The position numbers and the translations under genes were made by a program. Under the pieces are notes generated by a model that ran no database searches, was not told where the DNA came from, and worked only from the letters and a program-made list of their open reading frames with translations. A DNA stretch of 28,317 bases from a virus. Every line of letters starts with the position of its first letter. Position 1 is the stretch's first letter. This document shows positions 17,505 through 25,283 of this stretch, one piece after another. The stretch spans positions 1 through 28,317 of the IMG/VR virus record IMGVR_UViG_3300034102_000810; one strand, written 5' to 3'.

Positions 17505-18646
17505 AAATTGGACTTATTGGCGCAGGAAGACTAGGAATTTGTCTTGCACTTCTTATGGAGAATGCAGGATATGATGTTCTTGTCTCCGATATTCGTGAGG
17601 ATTATGTGGAAAACCTCAATAAAAAAATCATTTCTAGTACAGAACCATTTGTACAAGAACATCTAAAACAGGCTAAGTATATTGAAGCCACTACTGATAA
17701 CAAAAAAGTTATTAGAGAATGTGATATTATCTTTACTTTAGTTGCAACTCCATCTTTGGATGATGGTTCTTATGATGTAAGTTCTGTATGGAATGTTGTT
17801 CGTGATTTCCAAGAATCACCAGATGTGGAAGGAAAAACTCTTGTGGTTGGATGTACTACAAATCCAGGAGATTGTTCAAGGTTTCAAGAACAACTTAAAT
17901 CATATGGTGTGAGTGTGATTTACAACCCAGAATTTATTGCACAGGGATCTATTATTAGAGATCTTACTCATGCAGATATGGTTTTGCTTGGTGGAGATAA
18001 TTCCGAAGTTTTGGAAACTCTTTCTCAAATGTATAAGAAAATTCAAGTCAATAAACCAATCATTTCTGTTATGTCATCCACATCTGCGGAAATAGTTAAG
18101 ATTGCAATTAATTGTTATATGACAACTAAAATTAGTTTTGCAAATATGATTGGAGAGGTTCTAGTTCTTTCTGGACTTGAAAATGAAATAGAGGATGTTC
18201 TTTCGTCAATTGCAAGTGATAGTAGAATCGGAAGTAAATATTTGAGATATGGATTTGGATTTGGTGGACCTTGTTTACCCAGAGATAATAGGGCTTTTGG
18301 TAAATATGCAGAGAAACTAGGACTGAAATATAATTTGGGAAAAACAACTGACGATTTTAATAATGAACATGCAAAGTTCTTAAAAAATTACTTTATTAAT
18401 AAAAATACTAAGAACCTTCCATTCCACTTTGAATATATTTCATACAAGAAAGGAACTGATATCTTAACTGAAAGTCAACAATACAAACTTTGTCTTGACC
18501 TTTTGGAATCTGGATATGAAGTTTATGTATCTGATAACCCACATATTATTAAACAAGTGGAAGTCTTGTTAACTAATCAATATGGTGATAAAATACACTT
18601 TGGAGAGCCACCAGAAAAAATTAATACGTTTGCAATTAAATTATGA
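17501..18646 (+). CDS. UDP-glucose/GDP-mannose dehydrogenase family protein
   Basis: 381 residues. GLIGAGRLG (4-12) is the NAD site and CTTNPGD (118-124) corresponds to the usual T-x-P-G motif. NPEFIAQGSIIRD (142-154), Lys200 and Asn204, and the catalytic Cys258 in GFGGPCLPRD (253-262) complete the family set. The enzyme oxidises the C6 alcohol of a nucleotide sugar twice to the uronic acid. UDP-glucose to UDP-glucuronate is the commonest reaction, but GDP-mannose or another sugar is possible. It follows nadE with a 4-nt overlap. The product would be a charged sugar for the glycan assembled by the transferases downstream. Confidence 0.88.
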   Translation: MKIGLIGAGRLGICLALLMENAGYDVLVSDIREDYVENLNKKIISSTEPFVQEHLKQAKYIEATTDNKKVIRECDIIFTLVATPSLDDGSYDVSSVWNVVRDFQESPDVEGKTLVVGCTTNPGDCSRFQEQLKSYGVSVIYNPEFIAQGSIIRDLTHADMVLLGGDNSEVLETLSQMYKKIQVNKPIISVMSSTSAEIVKIAINCYMTTKISFANMIGEVLVLSGLENEIEDVLSSIASDSRIGSKYLRYGFGFGGPCLPRDNRAFGKYAEKLGLKYNLGKTTDDFNNEHAKFLKNYFINKNTKNLPFHFEYISYKKGTDILTESQQYKLCLDLLESGYEVYVSDNPHIIKQVEVLLTNQYGDKIHFGEPPEKINTFAIKL

Positions 18647-19503
18647 TTGGATATAATAGACTAGGAAGTAATGGTCGTCTAGGAAATCAGATGTTCCAGT
18701 ATGCAGCACTTCGAGGTATTGCTGCAAAAAGAGGATATGAATGGTGTATTCCTCCAGACACTTATGACCATAAAGATAATTATGGGCTCTTTGAAACATT
18801 TGAACTAACCAATGTTAAGGAATCCAACATTGGATTTGTTGATGGTCAATATATACAAGAGAATGATCATTGTTTTATTCCAGATTTTTTTGAAGAAGCT
18901 CCAGACAATGTGAGTCTTGATGGGTATTTTCAGACTGAAAAATATTTTAGTCACATCGCAGAAGAAATCCGTGAGGACTTCACATTTAGAAAAGATTATC
19001 TCACTCCTTGCAAAGAGTATATTGATAGCCTACCTTCTAGTCCTATCTTCCTTCATATTCGTCAGAGTGACAACATTGGGCGTGAACAGTACCATCCCAT
19101 TCTTCCCATTTCATTCTTTGAAGAATCACTAAGTCATTGGTCCGAAGATACTCCTTGTTTTGTCTTTACTGATGATATCGAGTGGTGTAAGAATCAAGAA
19201 TTTTTTAAACAGGATCGTTTCCTGTTTAATGATAGTAATAGTAGGTATACATATAGGACTATTGATGGTACAGGACAACTGCAAAATACTCTCTTGCCAC
19301 AGGTTGATCTGTGTCTCATGAGTCTTTGTTCTGGTGCCATTATTGCAAATTCTTCGTTCTCTTGGTGGGGAGCATGGTTGCAAAATGATCGCGGTAAAGT
19401 AATTGCTCCAGACCCTAAGAAATGGTTTGGTACTGCAATGTCTAACCTAGATACTTCGGACATTGTTCCTGAACGTTGGACTATTCAAGAATGGAGTAAG
19501 TGA
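18643..19503 (+). CDS. GT11-like fucosyltransferase-fold enzyme, copy A
   Basis: 286 residues of family GT11 (alpha-1,2-fucosyltransferase). GRLGNQM (11-17) and GAIIANSSFSWWGAWL (231-246) are classic motifs. The family's HxRRxD donor-binding motif is changed to HIRQSD (138-143), with the second Arg replaced by Gln, so substrate or activity may differ. It is the first of three paralogues (with 19503 and 21204) sharing nearly identical DNA at the GNQMFQ segment. It is cytoplasmic and carries no anchor. It overlaps both neighbours. Confidence 0.85.
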   Translation: MIGYNRLGSNGRLGNQMFQYAALRGIAAKRGYEWCIPPDTYDHKDNYGLFETFELTNVKESNIGFVDGQYIQENDHCFIPDFFEEAPDNVSLDGYFQTEKYFSHIAEEIREDFTFRKDYLTPCKEYIDSLPSSPIFLHIRQSDNIGREQYHPILPISFFEESLSHWSEDTPCFVFTDDIEWCKNQEFFKQDRFLFNDSNSRYTYRTIDGTGQLQNTLLPQVDLCLMSLCSGAIIANSSFSWWGAWLQNDRGKVIAPDPKKWFGTAMSNLDTSDIVPERWTIQEWSK

Positions 19504-20399
19504 TGGCTATTTCTTTTAAAGGTTTGGGTAATGAAGGTCGTCTGGGAAATCAGATGTTCCAGTATGCATTCATTAGGGGGGTTGCTGCCAATCGTGGATT
19601 TGATTGGGTAATTCCGCCAGAAGATGCAGATCGTATGGATAATTACGGCCTCTTTGATGCATTTGAACTTAAGAATTGTGATAGAGAGGAGAACACTGGA
19701 GAGCCTTTCTATAAGACATTTGAGTATCGTGATATGCACTTTAATGAAGAGATCTTCAATAAGTGCGAAGATAATACTAATTTCTCTGGCAACTTTCAGA
19801 CAGAAAGGTACTTTGAGAATATTGCAGATGAACTAAGAGAAGACTTTACTTTTAGTAAATCATATTTGGAACCTTGTCAAGAATATATTGACAGTCTTGG
19901 CGGAAAAGAAAATTGTATCTTCCTTCACGTTCGTCGTGGAAGTCCAAATTTAACTGGACGTAGAGGTGAGAAGTGGTCCTATCAAATGGTTCAGGAATAC
20001 CATCCCCTTTGCAAGAAAGAATATTATCTTGAAGCCTTGAAACAGTTCCCAGAAGATAAGACAGTGATTGTGGTATCAGATTTGATTGATTGGTGCAAAC
20101 GTCAAGATTGGTTGCAAGGTGATAGGTTCCAGTTTTCCGATTCATCTTATGAGACCTTCGGAGACGGTGCTGCCGTACCCTACATCGATCTTTGTCTGAT
20201 GTCCCTGTGTGGTGGTGCAATCATAGCTAACTCCTCTCTGAGTTGGTGGGGAGCATGGTTGCAGAATAATGCAGGTAAAGTTGTTGTACCCGATCCTTGG
20301 TTTGGGCCTGCTTATTCTCACTATAATATGAAAGATATGATCCCCGAGAGGTGGATTAAAATTCAAAATGATCCATCCCCAATCCCTGCAGAAACATGA
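19503..20399 (+). CDS. GT11-like fucosyltransferase-fold enzyme, copy B
   Basis: I chose ATG 19503, which overlaps the previous stop as TGATG, over a GTG three bases earlier. The product is 298 residues. GRLGNQM (12-18) and AIIANSSLSWWGAWL are conserved. The donor motif reads HVRRGS (142-147), where Ser replaces the usual Asp. An insertion with charged residues follows (GRRGEKWSY), shared with copy C but not copy A. It probably adds a related sugar at a different acceptor. The next gene starts within its last codons (ATGA). Confidence 0.87.
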   Translation: MAISFKGLGNEGRLGNQMFQYAFIRGVAANRGFDWVIPPEDADRMDNYGLFDAFELKNCDREENTGEPFYKTFEYRDMHFNEEIFNKCEDNTNFSGNFQTERYFENIADELREDFTFSKSYLEPCQEYIDSLGGKENCIFLHVRRGSPNLTGRRGEKWSYQMVQEYHPLCKKEYYLEALKQFPEDKTVIVVSDLIDWCKRQDWLQGDRFQFSDSSYETFGDGAAVPYIDLCLMSLCGGAIIANSSLSWWGAWLQNNAGKVVVPDPWFGPAYSHYNMKDMIPERWIKIQNDPSPIPAET

Positions 20400-21217
20400 A
20401 CGATTTAACATTCTTACTTCCTTGTCGTATTGAATCAGAAGATAGACTCAAAAATGTAATTACTTCGGTTACTTATCTTTTAAAGAATTTTCAAGACTCT
20501 AAAGTAATATTGAAAGAAGTGGATACTCATTCCCACTTTAAATTCAGAGCTTTACCTATAATTAATAAATATGCAGACACTCGCAACTTAACGCATATTT
20601 TTGAAGAAAATGATGAGAAGTTTTTTCACAAAACTAGAATCTTAAATGATCTATTAGTTGCTTCTGAGACTCCAATCGTTTATAATCATGATGTAGATGT
20701 TGTACTACCAAAAAGTAGTTATGAAACTGCTTACAATGCAATCGTATCTGGGAATATTGATGTAGTATATCCTTTTGGGTGCGGAGTATATCAGTGGGCT
20801 GTAAATTATTCTGAGTCAACTTTTAATCAATTTCTTGATTCTAATTTTAACTTCGATGTTTTGAATGACTCTAAATTTAGAGTAGCCTCTTCTATTGGTT
20901 GGGGTCAAATGTTGAAGAGAGAAGTTGAAATTAAATCGGGTCTTTGGAATGAAAACTTTATTTCTTGGGGTGCAGAAGATTGTGAATTTTATTTCAGATT
21001 AAACTCTTTTGGATTTAAAGTCGGAAGAGTAAATGCAGATATCTATCATTTTGAACATGGTAGAACATTTAATTCACACTACCACAATCCAAAGTTTATG
21101 GATAATCATAATCTATGGCAAAACATTAGAACTTGGGATGCACCTAAATTGCAACAGTATTATCAACAACAAGAGTACATTAAAAAGAGAGGAGAACAAT
21201 TAAATGTTAGCGTTTAA
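20396..21217 (+). CDS. GT2/GT7C-type glycosyltransferase
   Basis: 273 residues. LTFLLPCRIESEDR begins a GT-A fold. HDVDVV (98-103) contains the metal-binding DxD. WGAEDCEFYFRL (191-202) is the W-G-x-E-D motif of galactosyl- and N-acetylgalactosaminyl-transferase C-terminal domains (chondroitin-synthase and beta-1,4-galactosyltransferase type). The enzyme should transfer a hexose or N-acetylhexosamine from a UDP-sugar. It sits between GT11 copies B and C, so it may add the residue that these enzymes decorate. ATGA overlap upstream, 14-nt overlap downstream. Confidence 0.82.
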   Translation: MNDLTFLLPCRIESEDRLKNVITSVTYLLKNFQDSKVILKEVDTHSHFKFRALPIINKYADTRNLTHIFEENDEKFFHKTRILNDLLVASETPIVYNHDVDVVLPKSSYETAYNAIVSGNIDVVYPFGCGVYQWAVNYSESTFNQFLDSNFNFDVLNDSKFRVASSIGWGQMLKREVEIKSGLWNENFISWGAEDCEFYFRLNSFGFKVGRVNADIYHFEHGRTFNSHYHNPKFMDNHNLWQNIRTWDAPKLQQYYQQQEYIKKRGEQLNVSV

Positions 21218-22058
21218 TGAACTGGGAAACATCGGCCGTCTAGGAAATCAGATGTTTCAATATGCAGCACTACGAGGTATTGCAACTGCAAAAGGATATG
21301 ACTGGTGTATCCCCCCATACAATACTCGTAGAATTGATAACTATAGTTTGGCTAATTGCTTTACCTTAGGAAGTGTAAAGTCAACTAATCTTTATATTCT
21401 TGATAGAGGTTTTGCTCCAGTTGTAGCCGAAAAACATTTTCATTTTGACGAAGAACTTCTCCAACTTTGTCCTAATGATGTGTCTCTACATGGATTCTTT
21501 CAGACGGAGAAATACTTTTCACATATTAAAGACCAAATTCGTGAAGACTTTGCATTTCATAATGATTTATCTGAACCAGTCCAAGGATTTCTTTCAGAGT
21601 TAAAGGATCCAATCTTCCTTCATGTTCGTCGTGGAGATCCTAATCTGGTAGATGCTCGTGGATTTAAGTGGTCATATACTGAATGTTCAGATCAACATCC
21701 CCCACAACCTCTGGAATATTATGAGAAAGCTCTTGCAATGTTCCCAGAGGATCAGGAAGTTGTAGTTGTTTCAGATTCTCCTGAATGGGTAATTGAACAG
21801 GAACTATTCAAACCAGATCGTTTCTATGTTTCTACACCTGAAGAGAAGTATCCAGATGGATCTTATACTCCATACGTGGATCTATGTATCATGGCTAATT
21901 GTAAGGGTGGTATCATTGCAAACTCTACACTTTCTTGGTGGGGTGCTTGGTTGCAAAATAGTGCTGGTAAGATCGTAGCTCCTGAGATGTGGTTTGGGCC
22001 TTCTTATGCCCATAATGACACTAAGGATCTTTATTGTGAGGGCTGGGAAGTTATCTGA
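21204..22058 (+). CDS. GT11-like fucosyltransferase-fold enzyme, copy C
   Basis: 284 residues. GRLGNQM (11-17), the intact donor motif HVRRGD (140-145) and IIANSTLSWWGAWL are present, so this copy looks most like a canonical alpha-1,2-fucosyltransferase. A ribosome-binding site (GAGAGGAGAAC) lies upstream in the previous gene. The N-terminal 25 residues are nearly the same as in copy A, while the middle region resembles copy B, suggesting duplication with recombination. The stop overlaps the next ATG by one base. Confidence 0.88.
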   Translation: MLAFNELGNIGRLGNQMFQYAALRGIATAKGYDWCIPPYNTRRIDNYSLANCFTLGSVKSTNLYILDRGFAPVVAEKHFHFDEELLQLCPNDVSLHGFFQTEKYFSHIKDQIREDFAFHNDLSEPVQGFLSELKDPIFLHVRRGDPNLVDARGFKWSYTECSDQHPPQPLEYYEKALAMFPEDQEVVVVSDSPEWVIEQELFKPDRFYVSTPEEKYPDGSYTPYVDLCIMANCKGGIIANSTLSWWGAWLQNSAGKIVAPEMWFGPSYAHNDTKDLYCEGWEVI

Positions 22059-22861
22059 TGGAAACTGTTGTAATGGATAAAAACAAATCTGCTTATAAAC
22101 TCAAGGGTATGGGGCCCATCTATTATATTAATTTAGATGGACAACCAGAAAGACAGGCGTATATGGAATCAATGTTCTCACATTGGGAAGTTGACAACTA
22201 CGAACGTATTTCTGCTTATGATGGCCGTGAAGATGATTTGAGTGATATTATTCATGGAAGGTATCCAGAAAATATGAGTTCTGGGGAGGTTGGTTGTGTA
22301 ACTTCACATCTTAAACTCCTTAAACATTTTTTGGAGACATCTGATTCTCCGTACTGCATTGTTATGGAAGATGATGTTGATATTAGTGTTGCGAAGTATT
22401 GGAGTTTTACTTGGAACCAATTTGTTGCAAGACTTCCATATGATTATGATGTAGTTCAACTCGCCATTATTTGTCCAGGAACTCTACATGTAAATCTTCA
22501 TCGTAGGTTTGTAAATGATTTTTCCACAGCTTGTTATATCATTACTCGCCATCATGCTGAAAAGGTTGTAAGATTGCATTGTCGTGGTGATAAGTACAAG
22601 CTTGACCATGCAATCAAACCTCGTGCTGTTGCAGATGATTTAATTTACAATTCTGGAAATACTTTTTCAATCCCTCTCTTCTTGTATAGAATTGAATTAG
22701 GTTCATCTATTCACCCAGAACATATTGAAATTTTCCATAGAGGATCTCATGATGGTCTTCGTAATCTTTGGGAGACTCGTGGATCGGATTTGGAAATCGC
22801 AAAACTTATGGATTATGATCCTTATCTGGGAAGAACCTCCGAGGCTCAACCACCTTCTTAA
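22058..22861 (+). CDS. GT25-type glycosyltransferase
   Basis: 267 residues. IYYINLDGQPER (21-32), SGEVGCVTSH (75-84) and the metal-binding EDDVD (104-108) are the family-25 signatures known from lipooligosaccharide galactosyltransferases and collagen glucosyl/galactosyl transferases. Viral relatives glycosylate virion proteins. It could therefore act on the phage glycan or directly on a protein. It is the last gene of the operon. The ATG at 22058 overlaps the previous stop, and the family domain begins near residue 20. Confidence 0.85.
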   Translation: METVVMDKNKSAYKLKGMGPIYYINLDGQPERQAYMESMFSHWEVDNYERISAYDGREDDLSDIIHGRYPENMSSGEVGCVTSHLKLLKHFLETSDSPYCIVMEDDVDISVAKYWSFTWNQFVARLPYDYDVVQLAIICPGTLHVNLHRRFVNDFSTACYIITRHHAEKVVRLHCRGDKYKLDHAIKPRAVADDLIYNSGNTFSIPLFLYRIELGSSIHPEHIEIFHRGSHDGLRNLWETRGSDLEIAKLMDYDPYLGRTSEAQPPS

Positions 22862-22872
22862 CCTATTCTTAG

Positions 22873-22901
22873 TTGACAGAATCTGAAGAAACTGTTAAGA
22901 T
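22873..22901 (+). promoter_or_regulatory. Promoter for the porin gene
   Basis: TTGACA (22873-22878), a 17-nt spacer and TAAGAT (22896-22901). The -35 box is perfect, the -10 box matches 4 of 6. A 7-bp hairpin with a 13-nt loop (AACCGTG 22912-22918 with CACGGTT 22932-22938) would lie in the mRNA leader. Confidence 0.6.
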
Positions 22902-22973
22902 AACCTGACTTAACCGTGACTCAACTACTTGCACGGTTATTCATTATGTCCTATAGAACAAAAACAAATTTTT

Positions 22974-24491
22974 ATGAAACTCAAACAACTGATGCTCGCA
23001 CCTGTTGCTCTGGGAATGGTTGCTCCTGTTGCTGCGAATGCTGCGGACCTTAATATGGCAGCAGTCAACCAATATTCTACTGAACAGGTTACGAGTGTTT
23101 CGCAACTTTCTGATGTCCAACCTACCGATTGGGCATATCAAGCACTCAGTAACCTTGTAGATCGTTATGGTTGCGTAGCTGGTTATCCTAACGGCACCTA
23201 TGGTGGTGGTAAAGCAATGACTCGTTATGAGGCCGCAGCACTTCTGAATGCTTGCCTTGATCGTGTAACCGAAGTGACTGATGAACTCAATCGTCTTCAA
23301 AAAGAATTTGCTGCTGAACTTGCAGTAATTCGTGGTCGTGTTGATAAACTGGAAGCACAAGTCGGCACTCTGGAAGCACAACAATTCTCTACCACTACCA
23401 AACTGCGTGGTGAAACTAAGTGGGTTCTGGGTGGTCTTTCTTATGGTGGTGATCGTAAAGATGATTACGATGCTCTTCGTGAAGCAGTTTCATTCAACTA
23501 TGATGTGAAACTGAACCTGGATACTTCTTTCACTGGCAAAGATCTGCTGCGTACTCAACTTCGTGCTGGTAACTTTGATGACAGTGGTTTCGGTGCTGCT
23601 CCTACTTCCCTCACTAAACTGGATGCTGGTTTCCAAGAAAATCTTGGTAATGCTGATGGTGGTGATGTAGTGGCAATTAACCGTCTGTACTACAAGTTCC
23701 CTGCGGGTAAGGATGTAACCATTACTGCTGGTCCTCGTGTTCGCCAAGATGATATCCTGCCTGTGTGGCCTTCTGTCTACACTGCCGATAAGATCCTGAA
23801 CATCTTCCAGTTCAACGGTGCTCCTGGTGCCTACAGCAAAGTTCTGGGTGGTGGTTTCGGTGCTTCGGTTAAGAAAGGTGGTTGGACTCTTGGTGGTGCC
23901 TATGTTGCTGGTGATGCAGACAAGGGCGATAGTGCTGAGGGTGGCATGTTCAATGGCAACTCTGCTGCTTCTACCACTGCTCAACTTGCCTACACCACTA
24001 AGAACTGGAACCTGACTGGTGCTTATACTTATTCTAACAATGGTGTAAGTATTCAAGGCACTCCTACTCTGACTTCTGCACTTCCTAATAGTGCAACTGG
24101 TGGGCAGACTAACTCGTTCTCTCTTGCTGGTTACTGGCAACCTTCTACCTCTGGTATTATTCCTTCAATCTCTGCTGGTTGGGGGTATAATAACTCTGGT
24201 TATACTGAAGGCGGTGATACCATTTCTCAGTCTTGGTATACTGGTCTGGTTTGGAAGGATGTACTCGCTAAGGGTAATGCTCTTGGTTTTGCAGTTGGAC
24301 AACCTACCTTTGTTACCAAGCAGAACGATGTAAATGCTCAAGATGGCAACTATGCTTTTGAGGCATACTACAAGATGCAAGTTACAGATAACATCGCTGT
24401 AACTCCTGCTGTGTTCTATCTGAGCAATCCTACTGGCAACGATGGTCTTGATACCTTCGGTGCTCTGGTTCAGACGACCTTTAAGTTCTGA
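22974..24491 (+). CDS. Cyanobacterial-type SLH/OprB porin
   Basis: I chose ATG 22974 because it gives a signal peptide (MKLKQLMLAPVALGMVAPVA, cleavage near ANA-AD). The mature protein has an SLH domain (about 48-96: QPTDWAYQALSNLVDRYGC, RYEAAALLNACLDRV), a coiled coil (97-137), and a beta-barrel ending in TTFKF with the C-terminal Phe typical of outer-membrane proteins. This is the architecture of major cyanobacterial outer-membrane porins. 505 residues. Codon choice is more selective and GC-richer than in the glycan operon, like psbA, which points to a host gene under strong expression. A phage porin could raise nutrient uptake or mask receptors. Confidence 0.9.
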   Translation: MKLKQLMLAPVALGMVAPVAANAADLNMAAVNQYSTEQVTSVSQLSDVQPTDWAYQALSNLVDRYGCVAGYPNGTYGGGKAMTRYEAAALLNACLDRVTEVTDELNRLQKEFAAELAVIRGRVDKLEAQVGTLEAQQFSTTTKLRGETKWVLGGLSYGGDRKDDYDALREAVSFNYDVKLNLDTSFTGKDLLRTQLRAGNFDDSGFGAAPTSLTKLDAGFQENLGNADGGDVVAINRLYYKFPAGKDVTITAGPRVRQDDILPVWPSVYTADKILNIFQFNGAPGAYSKVLGGGFGASVKKGGWTLGGAYVAGDADKGDSAEGGMFNGNSAASTTAQLAYTTKNWNLTGAYTYSNNGVSIQGTPTLTSALPNSATGGQTNSFSLAGYWQPSTSGIIPSISAGWGYNNSGYTEGGDTISQSWYTGLVWKDVLAKGNALGFAVGQPTFVTKQNDVNAQDGNYAFEAYYKMQVTDNIAVTPAVFYLSNPTGNDGLDTFGALVQTTFKF

Positions 24492-24516
24492 TCTAATCAG
24501 TAAAATTTGATACACT

Positions 24517-24543
24517 GGGGTGCTTGACACCCCTTTCTTTTTC
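24517..24543 (+). terminator. Intrinsic terminator after the porin, overlapping a promoter
   Basis: GGGGTG/CACCCC (24517-24522 with 24528-24533) with a 5-nt loop is followed by a T-rich tract (TTTCTTTTTT). The loop and right arm also contain the -35 box TTGACA of the next promoter. Confidence 0.85.
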
Positions 24544-24552
24544 CTATATAAT
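24524..24552 (+). promoter_or_regulatory. Perfect sigma70 promoter for the hli unit
   Basis: TTGACA (24524-24529), a 17-nt spacer and TATAAT (24547-24552), all 12 positions consensus. It lies inside the porin terminator and 28 nt before the first hli ATG. Confidence 0.92.
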
Positions 24553-24579
24553 TGTGTAACAATTCGTAATAAAACGAAA

Positions 24580-24774
24580 ATGACTGTAACTACTAATGAT
24601 CGTGGCCAACAAAACATGTGGGCCAAAGAACCTAACATGTACTACGAAAACTATGGGATGTACTCACCTGCAGAAGTAAAGGAGACATACAATGGACGCT
24701 GGGCAATGGTCGGTATTATTGCTGGGGCTATTTCTTATGCTTTCACAGGTAAACTTTTCTTCGGTGTCTTCTGA
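24580..24774 (+). CDS. hli: High-light-inducible protein Hli, copy 1
   Basis: ATG 24580 gives 64 residues, starting MTVTTNDRGQQ. The single membrane helix has the chlorophyll-binding motif ETYNGRWAMVG-x-IAG. Hli proteins bind pigments in the thylakoid membrane and protect photosystem II. Phage copies are thought to keep photosynthesis running during infection. It is driven by a perfect host promoter, so it is probably expressed early. Its stop overlaps the next ATG as TGATG. Confidence 0.93.
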   Translation: MTVTTNDRGQQNMWAKEPNMYYENYGMYSPAEVKETYNGRWAMVGIIAGAISYAFTGKLFFGVF

Positions 24775-24860
24775 TGATTGAAGTACTCTGGACCATTACT
24801 ACAGTTGCATTTTTTGTAACTCTAGGATATTCTGTAGAACAACTTGCTGAAACTTACTGA
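24774..24860 (+). CDS. Membrane micro-protein between two hli genes (28 aa)
   Basis: The product is one hydrophobic helix, IEVLWTITTVAFFVTLGYSV, with a short polar end (EQLAETY). It overlaps the hli stop by one base and lies 12 nt before the second hli. The setting suggests a partner in the thylakoid membrane, but no family is recognised. Confidence 0.6.
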   Translation: MIEVLWTITTVAFFVTLGYSVEQLAETY

Positions 24861-24872
24861 GAGGAAACTAAA

Positions 24873-24995
24873 ATGAAAAACTTTGGATTTACTGAATTTG
24901 CAGAAAAACTTAACGGTCGCCTTGCAATGATTGGTTTTGTTGCTGGCGTTGGTGCTTATCTTACGACTGGTCAAGTTATCCCTGGTGTATGGTGA
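24873..24995 (+). CDS. hli: High-light-inducible protein Hli, copy 2 (short)
   Basis: 40 residues, an unusually short Hli. The core AEKLNGRLAMIGFVAGVGAYLTTGQ carries the E-x2-N-G-R-x-A-M-x-G chlorophyll-binding motif and one membrane helix. GAGGAAAC upstream is a good ribosome-binding site. It overlaps the next gene by 7 nt. It probably pairs with another Hli to bind chlorophyll and carotenoid. Confidence 0.92.
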   Translation: MKNFGFTEFAEKLNGRLAMIGFVAGVGAYLTTGQVIPGVW

Positions 24996-25279
24996 CAGAA
25001 CATAAACATCATGACATGTTAGGTCAACTTTCTATTGCCCTACAAACACTGGTAGAATCTGGTACATGGGATAATGGAGATCAACTCTCCGTTGAGATTG
25101 GTGGAGTTGCGGTAACAGGAACTGCAACTCATCCAGATGCAAATCCAAAATGGGCTAAACCATTTGGAACTGTATCTTATCAAAATGATGCATTCATCGT
25201 TATTAAAAATAAATCAAAGAATCCTGCGATTCCTTCTCAACCAAATCCTGAACTTAAACAACAACATTCTATTAATTAA
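24989..25279 (+). CDS. Small soluble protein of unknown function (96 aa)
   Basis: The sequence begins MVTEHKHHDMLGQLSIALQT. The middle, GDQLSVEIGGVAVTGTA, has beta character, and the tail is rich in Pro, Asn and Lys (NPAIPSQPNPELKQQ) and probably disordered. It sits between hli and the peroxiredoxin in one operon, 4 nt before the latter. I recognise no family. Confidence 0.7.
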   Translation: MVTEHKHHDMLGQLSIALQTLVESGTWDNGDQLSVEIGGVAVTGTATHPDANPKWAKPFGTVSYQNDAFIVIKNKSKNPAIPSQPNPELKQQHSIN

Positions 25280-25283
25280 TATT

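Noticed and set aside
23490-24140. 216-codon antisense frame within the porin gene
   Set aside because: It is a by-product of the porin's biased codon use. The plus-strand protein has signal peptide, SLH domain and barrel.
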